From Acheta domesticus (lineage: Eukaryota > Arthropoda > Insecta > Orthoptera > Gryllidae): a stretch of DNA of 64,000 bases. How positions within the stretch are numbered: the stretch's first letter is position 1; the number at the start of each line of letters is the position of its first letter. Under the pieces are notes generated by a model. That model was not told where the DNA came from, made no database searches, and was given only the letters and a program-made list of their open reading frames with translations. The DNA is taken from the NCBI GenBank assembly GCA_031308135.1, contig JAHLJT010009436.1, positions 142,250,303 to 142,314,302 of the forward strand. Reading direction: 5' to 3'. The position numbers were made by a program, and so were the translations under genes. Positions 44,376 to 56,960 of the stretch are shown in pieces.

Positions 44376-47300
44376 ATGACATACGGGTTCCGGAAATGAG
44401 CTTGGCCCTTCCCTCGTGTCTTAGGCTGCGCCCACCTGTGGCCACTACTAATCACTCAAACTTTTTAGCTTATATTTGATTATTGATAACCGAGATCAGT
44501 TGAGTAGGGGGTTGTGAGGGTATTAGAGACGCGATAAAGTGCAGGGGAGACCTTGAGTCTCCTTGAATCCCCTTCGGCACATTCTGGCATTTTCCGGGGA
44601 GAGTTCCTTAATTAAAAAGCGCATGTTCTGAAGATGCTTACATGTATTGAGGTACTACTTCGTCATCTTTTGACTAAAACCTAAATAACCTAAGCTCTTC
44701 ACTATCTGACAACACGGATAGAGAAGTATGCAGACTTATACTTTCTTTTAGTCAATTCAGATGACATGCTGGTGCGTCAGCCATCTTATTTCGTTTTGTA
44801 GGATCATCTTTTCAATCTTCAAAGAATATTTTCTTCCACTGGGTCGTCTTCCGGCCGATATTTCACAATCGCAAGGGACGAATTGCAGCGAAGACTGTTA
44901 GTACTTGAGGGTTCGGCAGGTGGCGTAGAGATTCTGTTCAGGGTCACTTGACTCATCATAAACTCATAAATCATAATCAACAATGGCCTCATTTTGCGTA
45001 TATGTGCGACAGGCATACGCACATTCCCACTGTACTATGCCTATAATCTTTGCGCAAATACAAGCAATTGGTTGACAAATTTTTATCGCAATCGATGAAC
45101 GGTACGGCTCTTCTTCCAGTTTTACATGAAGTGAATGAGTAGGCGAATCTGTGCCGCACGTACCGCAATGCAGTTCACGACGAAGGAAGAATCACCGCGA
45201 TTTCCGAAGGTACGACAAAGTTAAGAGCCTGCTTGCTGAAAACAAAGCAGCGAAGTTTATTTAAAGATGGTAAAAAAAGTCGTAGATAGCTAATGTCATC
45301 GGTTTGTTTTCTATTCACCATTTGGAAGTGTCTGTTTGAATTTGGTCATTCTTTTGCTGAGAGAGTGTGTGGTATATGACTTTTGCTTCAGGGCCAAAAC
45401 ACAATCTGAAATACTAGGAATCCGGTTTCAGATTGCATATGCAATGTCATTGATTTCAGTGATATTTTGAGATCAATCATTAGATGTTAGTCATCATTCG
45501 TAGTTTATAACACTCAAGTTGGGACACTTCCGTATTTTCTCCTCGTAGGTGCACGAGATTCGAATGGAAAATGAACTCGTTCTATCTCGTATTCAAGGAG
45601 ATTTCACGTCTTGTCCGTATCGTGTAATATTTACCCAGATAAATTTTCACCATCTACTAAAGAGCGTTCTATTGGTCAGAACTTATTCATTAAGGTAATC
45701 GTTTGTGAGGTTTCAGGTGGCTCTACATATTCATAACGATCATCTAGTAGCTCCCTCCGCGTTTCCTTTGAAATCAGCAAGTTATTCTGCAGTGAATTAT
45801 TCCTCTGCTGAGTATGTTCCAGAGTGAGCTGTCCAGCCGTGAGTGGTCCAGATTCTTTGAGATTAGGGTATGTTTCCTGCCTAAGTTTCTTTCTCTCCAT
45901 ATTTTGATAACTCCTATTTATGACGGCCAATTTTCGGGTTTGCGTAGTAAAACAGATCACCCTTAATCCATGGCTTATTTCTTGTCATCACGGTGGCCAT
46001 TGGACTCCCCCCCACAGAGCTTAGCAAGGGCCCTTCCGATCTCCAGACGCATTGATAATCCTAAGGGCTTTTCATAGGCTTCTGAAAACAGCCTCCTTTG
46101 CGGGCTAAAGCAATTTTGAGGCCTCTACTGAATTCAGCGTCCTGGTGTACCATTGCAGTTCCTTTTCAGTACCCACCGTGGGCCGATAGCACAAGTGGAA
46201 GTCATTCTATATAGCACTTCATTCTGTATTTGATTCCCACTACATATATACTAACCGTAACATGTTGACACGGTGCTTGAATTTACCCGTTGCGGGTCAC
46301 ACATAGCAGTCAAACAGCAAGAATTAAATACATTGGTCGCCACACCATTAGAAGAAAAGAATACTTCCTAACTTCCTATGTACTCAAGTTTTGGTTGTTT
46401 AAAAACTCTTAACAAATTTGCGTTCGCGTTTTGTTAAAATTTTCGCGCCTAACATCTAATGAACAATTATGAGCTCTCCTTGACACAAGTCCGGTCTAAG
46501 CTCGTACATTTTTGAGTCTTGCGTGCTGGAGATTTTATTTTTCCCCAACAACGGCGACACTGAAAGCAGAGAGAATAACTCGTGAAATCATATTCTACTA
46601 TTAAACTACAGTACTTCTCAGCATTGCTGCCAGTGCGCAGCACTGTGTGAACAAGTGCAAAACGCTGGATGTCAAGGAACTTCAGTTCTCAGTACAAGCC
46701 AGTTTGCTTGCTACAAAGCTCAGTTGAAACGCGAGCAAGAGAAATTGTTGGTCGCTATATTTTTTCTACACGGGGCAGAGAATATTTTTCGATTTGTTAA
46801 GAGTTATTAGTATGATTCTACAACCGGCAGCGCAAATTTCATCTTATTGCTCTCCCAAAAAATGCTAATAACGATTTTTTCGATATAGATAACGAAGTTT
46901 TAACCCAAAACATTTTATTAAATGTTGTTCACAAATGACGGCCATTTTTATATTGGTCCCCTGGCACTTTTCGAGTTTTTAGATATTCACTAATTCAAAA
47001 TTACTCAGCACAGGGTTGTTGTAGCAATTTAAACTAAAATGTATTGGCTTCCCCATACTCCGGCTTACAAATCAGTTTTATTTACTTGACTAATATGATT
47101 TTATTCGGATAATTTACAACAAAAACTATCGAACACGAAAGAACAAATTTCGATATTCATAAAGTAGTTTTTCAAAGTATAAATAGAATCACAGGCTTAA
47201 TTTTTTTCGCTATTTTAACACACTTAACTTTCTGTAAAATATCAATGATAAGTAGCTTAAAAACCATTCCCCTAAAAAGTGGACCTTGGCTCTTCAAAAA

Positions 47301-49879
47301 ATAATTAACTGTAAAATTCGTGGACAAAAAGAATTTGAAGTTTGCACACATAAAAGATAGTTATAATGTCAAATTGCAGTATACATTTCAACTTTGAAAG
47401 TCAACTCAAAAAAAGGTATTAAAATATTGTAAATTTACGCAAAAACACTTAGTTATCATATTGGGGATAAGTGATGACCAAGAGTAATCATTATATTTTC
47501 AAAATATTATGAACTTAAATCTGCATTTCTTTAAATAATTGATAATACTTTGTTATACATAAACATAGACTGCATAATATATAAATATCTGAATTTTATT
47601 TTAATTTATACAGCCTTATTTGGTTATGTAAATACAGTCATTTTGACGTCAGAAGCTAAACCGGGTTATTATGGCTGAACCAATTCCTGTTTCACAGAAA
47701 CTCCTAGTTCTCAAATACAATTGACTTTTGTCAAGTATGTTATTGTCTATTAATTAATTGATTGATTGGAGAAAGTTAAAGTTAACGCGGGAAGGATTCA
47801 GAATAACAAATCTTATATTATTCTTTAAATTAGAGATAGATAATTTTCTTTTCAGTCACTTAAAATATCAAATTTTACTCAAATTTGTAGACTCTTAAAA
47901 CATGTTAATGATTCTTTATTGCATTGAAAATATCTGTGAGTCTAGAAATCTAGCGACGGTATAATTTGGCTCAGCACCTTTTCTTAATCCAATATTTCAC
48001 GCCAATTTGAAGGCGAAATGAACTGTTAAGCTAAATTCAATTCAATGGAGACAATGTCGAATTTTTTTGCTGGACGAATCCTTTTACCCCTTTTTGACCA
48101 GTATATCATTCTACCGCTGCTCAACAATTCTCCGGGCAACGTGCCCATCCCACGGGGAAGGACCGGGCAACCGAGTCTGGAACCGACAGGGACAAAGATA
48201 CCAAGGCGAGGACCTATTGGGGCTACTGGCGAGGACCTACGGATCCAGACATGTACAGACAGAGACCCACAGGGTTCATTAGGGACTGCGTTGCCGATGC
48301 GGCTGGCGACGGTCGTTCTCTGTCAGTCAGATGGATCGGCAAGAAGAGCGAACAGAGTACAGTAATCCCTAAACGTTCGCGAGGGTTAGGTTCCCAAAAA
48401 ACCTCGCGAATGTCAAATCCGCGAATGTTGAGTCTATATTTTAATGAAGAAAGATGGGTTAGGTTCCTGGATATCAAAATCTGTATAAAAAAGAAACAAA
48501 AAATTCTAACAAACAATTGCAGAAGAACTGAGTAAGTGCTACTAAAACTATTCACTATGAACATCCCAAAGAAAAAAAACACAATATTTGAAACTAATTT
48601 CAAAGTTGAAAGTGATTGAATATAGGATTTGATTATTTTTTTGGTTCATCACCCTCCACGCTGTTATAATATCCAAACATTGAAAAGTCGCTGCTTCTAT
48701 TTCTCTCTTAAATTTCGAAGTTATTTCCATGTTCGAATCACATTCGAATGCTCTTTCCATCAGAGCTTGTTGAAGTTTTAGAACATCAATAACAGCTTTC
48801 ACATTAAAATTGGTCCAGGACGCAATTTCGCTTCTGTTACTTCATTACGTTCAAGGTTTTCTTTGCTCATGATTTCCCGAAGCTGCTCTTCAGTGAGGTC
48901 ATTAAAATGAGAGTTTCACAGATCCTAAATGGCTTTTCTGTTCACGTGGCCATAACACTTACCTCCAATTTCACGCAACTGAATTGAATTATTTTACAAT
49001 TGTACTATTCTATAAATGTGAATTGACATTTCAACTTTGATATTTTTGTATAACGTTATATTTTGAGCTTCGATATCTGCCGAGATCGTTTCCCAGATAG
49101 CACTGAAAACGGAAATAAAATGTACTAGTTTTCAAAAAAGTACGACAAAAGACACACTCGCGAATGTTAAAACCGGTAGCATTTCTCTAATCGCAAAAGT
49201 ATTGATTTAATATGGAATGACCCTGAAGTTAAGCATAAAACATCCACGTCACAATAATCTGTACGGTTCAAAAATAGTTTGGAAAGCAGGGACATATAAT
49301 TTTGAGCGCAAGGATGCATGCCGAAAAACAGGTATGTATGGGATGCGTGTTTAGAAAAGGTAGATAAATTGTACATATTCACTATGCGAAAAATAGATAA
49401 TTCAAAAATTATTGTTTCAAGTCGTTCAGTATTAAGTCTCGATGGCTAATGAATTAAGGGAAGTTTAGACACAATGAAACAATAAATCACTATTCACTAG
49501 GAAACCTAAGTTAAACATCTTTCTGAAAAAGTAATGGGAAATTTTTATATTTACTAATATCTGTACATATATTTTGTGGGGAAATGTGGCGACAAATCCT
49601 ACTGTCCAACTTACCTTCAAAACGTAATTCATCGCATAATTAAAACTGGTTTCCACAGAAATATGTTTATGAAAAGACACATTTGCCAGACGGTTGCCGG
49701 TTGCAGACATTGCGTTTACAAATTACCACTAATCTTTGCATTTAAAATCACTCTTCGAATTTATTATGATCTGTACATGTATGCAGAGATATATTGCAAA
49801 TAACTCCTACTGTTCACCTTATCTTAAATAAAAACATATAATTATAAACTAGTGGATCTATAGACAGATTTTCTCGTAC
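44376..49879. other. Long unrecognised stretch
   Basis: Apart from the SINE-like segment at 46175-46250, no repeat family of this window and no protein domain was recognised. The minus-strand frames 44819-45022 and 45676-45960 and the plus-strand frame 48045-48365 are the longest without obvious low complexity. They show no motif I can name, and no splice sites were assigned to them. Confidence 0.45.
46175..46250 (+). repeat. tRNA-like SINE head
   Basis: A-box-like CGATAGCACAAGTGG (46190-46204) and B-box-like TATTTGATTCCCACT are about 40 bases apart, as in tRNA-derived SINEs. Probably an eroded copy. Confidence 0.45.
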
Positions 49880-51352
49880 TTCTTAGTTTCCTCTTCTCTG
49901 TAGTCTGGGCTATCGTTTCAGTTTTGCCCCACCGTTTTTACTTTACCGTATACGTACGTATATATGGAGTAATATACGTAGTAAAGGGAAAGTCGAAAAA
50001 ACGGCGAATTTTCAGCAGAAACAAAATTCATTGCTTGGCCCTGATAACGAAAAAGTGTTGATAAATTAACTAGTTGATAAATTAAGGTGGGAAAATCCCC
50101 TAACACGTGATGAAGCCAGATTACCTGTTTTGTGGGTCCTTGATACCGAAAAGCCAATTGATAGCAAAACGTCTGTCCGTCTGTCCGTCTGTCTGTCTGT
50201 GTGTCCGTCTGTGAACACCACTAGCACCTAAGCCACGCGTACGATTTTTTTTCAAACTGAAGAATCCCTAGTCGATCTGGCTCGAGTCTAAGCTTTGAGA
50301 TTTTGAAAAAGCTTCTATAAAATTTGAGGGTACTTTACATAAAGCCCCACGGACATTTTCAAAATTTTCTCAAAAACAGCTCCAATTTTTAAAAATTTAT
50401 TGTAACAATAGAGTAAAATACACTTATTAAGGTGGCATAGGTCCTAATTTCACGGTTAACTCTGAATTTTTGAAATTGCAAAAGTTTAAATATTCTTCGG
50501 CCTCTTTCTACAATTACAAAATTAAAAACAGATTTTTTCTTCGAATAAACTTTTCTCTGCATAGAGAGTTCTTTCATTAACGTGATGTAAATTTTTTAAA
50601 ATTTTAGTAGTTTTCGCGCAATAATGCGTGCAATATGTGCAATTTAAAAAAAATTACAAAAGCGAGAATGGAAACGGCTCCAAATTTTTTCTTTAAACTT
50701 TTGGTAAGCATTTACTCTATGGGATGATATAAACGCCACACTACGCTAATCGTTTGTGTTTTCAAAAATTACAAACATGACTTGTCTCTCACGTCGTTAA
50801 AATTCACATTAGCGACGATTTGTTCACATTATTATATTTATGAGTATATGTGCTTTAAATAATATCGGATAATATATCTCCATAACTGACCAATTTTCTG
50901 TGAAAATAAGCTTAAGATTCCGCATTTTCAGAAACGCTAAAACGCCGCTTTCTCAAAAAAGGTTCCAAATTTTTTCTTCAAATGTTTCGAACGGATTGTG
51001 CTATTTGTACTCTTTAATATAACGTAAAGTTCATTTTGGGATTTTTTTCAAAAATTACAGAAATGTAATTTTTTTAAAGATTTCTCACACCATTAATATG
51101 CATATTACTCTCAATTTTTAAACACTTGAATTTGTGAATTAAGGTGCTTTAAATGACGTTAAATAAAGTTTTACGAAAACAAATAATTCCTGTGAAAAAG
51201 AGCTTCTAATTTCGCATTTACAGTAGCTGTTAAACGCCATTCTCTTAAAAACGGCTCCAAATTGTTAAAAAACTTGTCATTTAGGACAAGGTTTCACTGT
51301 TCTTTAATATTCTTAAAATAATATTTCCGTTCTACTGTTAAGAAATCGAAAA
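49880..51352 (-). repeat. Dispersed repeat DR, long copy with four units
   Basis: Reverse-strand copy. 3' module 49915-50165 (GAGTAATATACGTAG, CGAAAAAACGGCGAATTTTC, CTTGATACCGAAAAGCCAAT), minisatellite 50168-50205, then unit boundaries with GGCTCCAAATTTTT-like words at about 50378, 50675, 50961 and 51251 (spacing 286-297 bp). It breaks off at about 51352, where the Jockey copy B begins. Confidence 0.85.
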
Positions 51353-52588
51353 ATGTTGGACAGGTGACTGCATTTTCATATCCAATGGCATTAGTCCAGC
51401 TTCCACTAAAATACTATTGCAGGGGCTAGATATAAAAGCACCGAATCTTAGACGACAAGCAATGTTGATGATAGAGTTTAATTGTTGCAGTAAATATTTA
51501 GGAGCTGCACTGTAAACAACTGACCCATAATCGAGTTTACATTGGATCAAGACTGCGTAAGTTCTTAAAAGACAGTTCGATTCAGTACCTCACCTTTTAG
51601 ATGATGACATTTTTAGAATATTTAATCATTATTTGCAAGTGGTTTTGAGATTGATGATATGATGTTTCCATGAATATTAATGGTAAAATATCATTCCGAG
51701 GATCTTGCAAGTATTATTTCTGTTCAATTTATGCCCGCCAAGATTGAATGAAATATTTGTGTTCATAACATGGTGATTTCTGGAGAATACAATAAATTCA
51801 GAGTTTGTTTTTGATAAGATGAAACCTGAGGAATTTCAATCCTGAGGGGTCAAATCATGTATCTCGTTTCAGTTATCTTAATGATGTTGGTGGTTTGTTG
51901 TAGATTTTCCCCGCTGCATAATAGAGTGATATTATTCGCAAATAGGAATATCTTAAGAGGGTTTTCAACAATATTTCTTCCTTCATTTATTGCGATAAGG
52001 GATAGCAGTACATTCAAGACAGAGCCTTCAGGGAGGTCATTGATCATTTCTACTCGTTGAGATGATTTGTCTTGGATTCGTACTTGGAAATATCTATGTG
52101 CTAGGAAATTCAAGATGAAGGCAAGCATATTATTCCTCATTAGTATTTTGGAGAGAATGGATAATAATGGATAATAAAGCCACTTTGGTAAGGTGATAGA
52201 ATATTTCTCGATTCCCGAATTCATCTAAGACGTTTAAAAAACATATTTTCTACAAATTTGCATAAGTTACAAGTTAAAGCTAATTAGTTCATTTTGAATG
52301 GCCCTTGTTAGGTTGGGGGATCGGGATAACGACGGCTTCTCCCCATAGATCAGAGAAACATTGGGAAGTCTACATAAGGTTGTATAATTGGAGGAGATAA
52401 ACAAGGCCATTTTCTGGGAGTTTCTTAATGAAGCTCTCAGGAACATCATCAGATCCTGGTGAAGAGATATTACTATTCTTTAGCACCAGAAGTAATTCAT
52501 ACATTTTAAATTTCTGATTGAAAAGATCTTCGTTGTTCTTCATCAGAAGCAATATAAGCTCTTGAGAAATATTGAACGCAGTTGACAT
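51340..52588 (-). pseudogene. Reverse transcriptase relic of Jockey copy B (FANN instead of FADD)
   Basis: SSPGSDDVPESFIKKLPENG (52470-52400), VEMINDLPEGSVLNVLLSLI (52060-51995) and IFLFANNITLLCSGEN (about 51970-51915). In the last block both catalytic Asp of FADD are Asn. The thumb piece LDYGSVVYSAAPKYLLQQLN lies at 51545-51480. Frameshifts occur between all pieces. Confidence 0.82.
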
Positions 52589-53199
52589 TTCGTTTAAGAA
52601 ATTGGGAGCATAGTGATTGATGATTGAGTTACTTGAAACGTATCAACAAGTAAGTTTGCTAATGTCTTGTGGACCAAAGTAATTACTACCATTATCATCT
52701 CTAAGCATTTTAGGGTACTTAGAGATATATGTTCCCGGAAGGGCTTATATTTTATGCCAAAATATAGAGGTCGGCGTTTGACTTGTAATTGAGGCAATGA
52801 AGTGATGCTACAATTGTGTCATTGTATTCTTGAGTGTGAGTCGTGCAAAGGCCTTTGCTTTTTCATATGTGATACTATTTTCAATCATTTTATTTTTCTT
52901 AATTATTCTAAAAGCTGCTAATTCTTATAGCTGTTTCTTGCAGCTAATTCTTATAGCTGTTCAACAGACGTCATTCCACCATGGCACTTGACGTTTTCTA
53001 ATTCTTCCGGAATTTTGAGGAACCGCAAGTCTTGCTGCTGCTACAATCATGTTAACAAGGTCTTTTATATCGGTTTGAGACAAAGGGTCGAGATTAATGA
53101 GATTATTGATATATTTTCTTTAATATACTGTTGCAATTTGGGCCAATTACTTTGATTTGTTAGCCATTTTGGACGGGCTTTAAGTTAATTAGCATCGTG

Positions 53200-53560
53200 T
53201 TGGCATGAACATTGCAGAGTATGGGGTAGTAATCACTGTCGTATAGGTTTTGGATTGTAATCCACGAAATCTTAGTTGCAATATCGCTTGTCGCAAAACG
53301 CAAATCAATTACACACTCACATCCATTGCTGGCATTAAATCGAGTTGCTAGTACTGTATTAAGGATGATGAGTTCATCATGGTTTTCAAGCCAGTCTTCA
53401 ATAATTTTTCCCCTTCTGACAGTATTATGGGATTCCGATATGAGATTGTGGCTCTTGAAGTCTCCCTGAAGTATAAATGGTTTCGAAAGTTGGTTTAAAA
53501 TGTCTAATTCTCAAATGTACAAAATGTGACTATTTGGAAGATATAAAGTACATACAGTCA
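53200..53560 (-). pseudogene. Endonuclease relic of Jockey copy B
   Basis: Contains FILQGDFKSHNLISESHNTV (compare LxGDFNSHNxxWGS) at about 53480-53420, then GKIIEDWLENHDELIILNT, and YDSDYYPILCN, which replaces the usual GSDHFPI. Both catalytic blocks are altered. Confidence 0.75.
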
Positions 53561-54047
53561 CAGTAGGATTTAGTTTGATTTTTACTGCTGTGGGTTCTAG
53601 ATGTGTTTGAAGAGAAATATTACGAAGAAATATTTCCGGTTTGACAAAAATGGCTACTCCATCACTAGAAATTTGTGCAATATTTCTGTTGCAAAAGGAG
53701 ACACTGTAATCTTGTAACTGTGTACATGTATTGTTTTTAAAATTAGTTTCTTCTAGGAGTAATGCTTGGGGGTTATAATTATTAATGAGAATATTTATGT
53801 ATGGTTTACATGCACAGAAACCATTGCAGTTTCATTGAATTATATCCATTATAAGCAGATTTAGTACGATAAAGATTTAACACTATTACTGTTCCATAGG
53901 CGACTGCGATGTTTCCAGGGTCGTTCTCAAGTTTCTTAAACATTCATGAACAGCGGTTTTTTATTCCTCTGTTAGGAAGGGCATAGATATCCTTCAATCC
54001 GAAATTTAATAAGGTAAATTTGAGCGTGAACTCTTTTGCAATTTATG

Positions 54048-54049
<2 letters not shown>

Positions 54050-54091
<42 letters not shown>
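54050..54091. repeat. (TA)n microsatellite
   Basis: About 20 TA dinucleotides inside the Jockey copy B, between ORF1 and the endonuclease. Confidence 0.95.
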
Positions 54092-54095
<4 letters not shown>

Positions 54096-54165
54096 AGATC
54101 CTTTTATTTTATCAAAAAAATTAACAGTTCATTAATTGATAGGGGGTATTTATTTTTGAGTGATT

Positions 54166-55214
54166 CTACTTTTTCTTTCGTAATAGCCCAAGAAATGTTT
54201 CTTTACTATCAGTAAGTGTTTTAATTTTTTGGGGCTGGCCATTTTTCTTCATCTGATTAGGTTCATTCAGATCCAATGATGATTCTAAATCTGACTGATC
54301 TGAAATGCCAACTACGTCATGTACATTGCCAGTTGAATTAAGCGAAGAAGTAGTATTCGAGTTAGTTGATGAAAGAGGTCTTTTTACTCTTACCGATGGA
54401 GGTTTCAATGAGTTTTCACCCTTTTCATTCTGAGAACTCTCGAATGGCGAATTGTGAGAAATTAAACGTTGAGAGGAATTTAGGTGGTGAGGGGGGAAAT
54501 TCATTTTCAACGGAAGGGGAGACTAGGGATGATGTAAGATCATTTCGAGGTGATAGTTCTGATACAATGGAGGGACTTATTGAATCTTGATTACAAATGG
54601 GATTAGTGTTGGGGCAATTCTTGGCAAGGTGGCCTTGTTTTTTATCTTGGAATCAGCTGGCGAAATCAGATGTTACATTTATCCAGTGAGGTAAAGCATC
54701 TAACATAACTCAAAACAACTCAGGAATCTTGATCTCTTCCTCAGGAGAAATAAATGTTTTCTCGTCGAAAACTTAATACGTGGTTCAAATTGGGATCTGA
54801 AAAACCCGCCCCAAACAAACGACATTGTTGATACTGTTTTTACTCCTATTGACAAGAATTTGGCTTCTAGAATATAGTGAGGGATACTGGCACACAATTT
54901 AATGAAATTATTCTTTTGTTGCGTGAAATTAACGGTCTTATTGTGAATTCTTGATCTAATACGTTAATGGATTTGCAATTAGTAACTAGATCATCAGCAA
55001 CTTCTTTGGAGGCAAAATACACAGAGAGTGTATTATTAGAAATCTTGGATCGAAAACGTATTTGAGACGGGTTTATTTTCTTTGATAGAGCTTGAATAAA
55101 GTCAATTGTGGGTGCATTACTACAGCATTTTCTTTTGGAGGAAAGAACTTTGTGATGTTTGAGCATAACTCTTATTTGAATCGATATTTGGCAACTAGTA
55201 GGTACTGCTTTCAT
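54166..55214 (-). pseudogene. ORF1 relic of Jockey copy B
   Basis: The first piece starts MKAVPTSCQISIQIRVMLKH at 55214 and includes LSVYFASKEVADDLVTNCKS, parallel to FLSSKKLADYITDKCKS of copy A. A broken zinc-knuckle region follows near 54660-54600 (KQGHLAKNCPN). The second piece (54510-54166) is a Ser/Asn-rich tail. Several frame breaks. Confidence 0.7.
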
Positions 55215-55215
55215 T

Positions 55216-55394
55216 ATGGTTGATAGATGTTGCTCGGTGGCCGAGCAATTATTATTTATTTACTAAGATTCTTGAACTCACAAATACAAAAAATATCAGA
55301 CACTATAAATCATTAATGTCTAAGCCAACACTGATAAATTACTTCTTCCGTGTCACTGGCCGAAAAGTAAAGTCACATCTCATATAGCATGGCC
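55216..55394. other. Spacer between LINE and DR copy
   Basis: May include the eroded 5' UTR of Jockey copy B. Nothing else recognised. Confidence 0.35.
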
Positions 55395-56960
55395 CTCGGT
55401 CATAACTTTAACAGTGTAGTTGTAGAAAGACGCCGAAAAAACTCAAACTTTTGTAATTTTTTAAAATTTAGAGTAAAGTGTAAAAGCTGGATTATGCATT
55501 TCTATAAATTCATTTCACTCTATTCTCCCAAGAAATTTAAGGAAGAAATTCGGAGATACTTTTTAGAAAATTTTGAAAATGTCTCAGGGGCTTCATTTAA
55601 AGTATCCCCAAAATTGAAAGAATGTTTTTCAAAATCGCTGAGTTTCGAGTCGGCCAGATTGACAGAATAATATTTATTTCGGAAAAAATCTCTAATAGTT
55701 TAGGCGCTAGTCCTATTCAAGGACAGACGCCAAGACGAACGGACATTTTGGAAAAGAAAACACTTTCCAGTATCAGGGCTCCCAAAACATGTATTTCCCT
55801 TGAAATCTCGAAATTGATTTTCCACACCATTACATAACGCGTAGACTAATCGTTTTTAATACAAGACTTTTTAAATACCTCCTTTTTAGAACAGATTTTA
55901 TTTAACTAAAAATTGCTATCATCAATATGGTAATTTTACGATGTTATTTATTTGGAATTTTAGAAAACGCAAAGTTTATAAAAATGGGATCTGCACAATT
56001 TTTTACTCTTCTTTGCTCTACCCGAGGGGAAAATGTAGAAACAATTTGGAGCAGTTTTCGAGAATAGTTGTTAAAAATTGTCTACATCTAATGTAAAAGC
56101 ACTGATATTTTCAAAAAAGTGAACATGGCCTTATTTCAAGTTCTTTTTGCAACGTATTTCATAAAGGTAAAATTTCTATATTCAATAATGTAATTGTAAG
56201 AAGTAAACCGAAATTTTGCATTTAGAACTTTAGCAGTTTTCGAAAATTCAGAGATTTTAAGGAAAAGGGGACCTGACTCACGTTTTATTCGTCCTTTACG
56301 TTATCAGAGTACAAAGTTGGATCAAAAAACTTTGAGCTATTTTTGAGAAAATTTAGAAAATGTTTTTGATGGTTCAACGTGCAAAAATCTCCCAAAAATC
56401 AAAATATCAATTTTGGAGAAAATTTTGTGGGTGATTTAGGCGCTAGCGTTTACCACAGTCAGACAGACAGTAGAACAGACAGTTGGATGGACAGCCGGAC
56501 GGACAGTGGGACGGACAGTGGGACGGACAGTGGGACGGACAGTGGGACGGACAGTGGGACGGACAGAAGGACGGACAGGCGAACTGACAGGTTCACGGAC
56601 AGGTGGACGGACAGGCGGATGCACAGACGGACGGACAGACGGACGGACAGACGAACGGTCTGGCGGTCGGACAGGCGGACGAACAGGCGGACGGACAGGC
56701 GGACGGACAGATAGACACACACACGGGCAGGCGTATTGCTTTCAATCGATTGTTCGGTTTCAAGGACCTACAAAACGTAGATTCCGACTACACAACGTGT
56801 TAGGGGAAGTAATTTACTACATAAACGAATATTTTTCTCCTTTTCGTTACCAAAGCCCAACAACTACACATTTTTGTCGAAACATTTCGCCGATTTCCGA
56901 CACAGCATTACAATACTTTGTCTTTACTACGTAAATATATAGTGAGAGGAGAAAGTAAAA
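55395..56960 (+). repeat. Dispersed repeat DR with two minisatellites
   Basis: Starts in a unit (GTAGTTGTAGAAAGACGCCG, compare 8986), has a short ACGGAC tract at 55725-55745 with a partial 3' module, further units (GGAGCAGTTTTCGAGAATAG at 56049; GAGCTATTTTTGAGAAAAT at 56334), a long minisatellite 56455-56720 and a complete 3' module 56735-56960. It is therefore a tandem arrangement of two DR 3' ends. Confidence 0.8.
56455..56720. repeat. Longest GGAC-type minisatellite
   Basis: Includes about seven near-perfect 12-bp units GGACGGACAGTG (56490-56570), then GGACGGACAGGC and GGACGGACAGAC variants. Open frames across it read repetitive Thr-Asp-Arg or Arg-Pro strings and are not genes. Confidence 0.93.

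Larger units (their letters stand above)
51353..55215 (-). mobile_element. Jockey-type LINE (copy B), decayed, 3' truncated
   Basis: Minus-strand order: ORF1 pieces (55214-54867 and 54510-54166), endonuclease (about 53560-53200), linker (52797-52600), reverse transcriptase (52588-51340). Protein wording is similar to copy A at 9785-14320, but they are far apart in DNA sequence. The 3' UTR is missing; the thumb segment MIQCKLDYGSVVYSAAPKYL runs directly into the DR copy. It is non-functional. Confidence 0.83.

Noticed and set aside
44819..45960. Two minus-strand frames as exons of a nested gene
   Set aside because: They cannot be linked by convincing splice sites and match no family I know; left as unrecognised.
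56379..56934. Several 90-140-codon frames of TDR, RTVG or RPPV repeats
   Set aside because: They are translations of the GGAC minisatellite in different frames.
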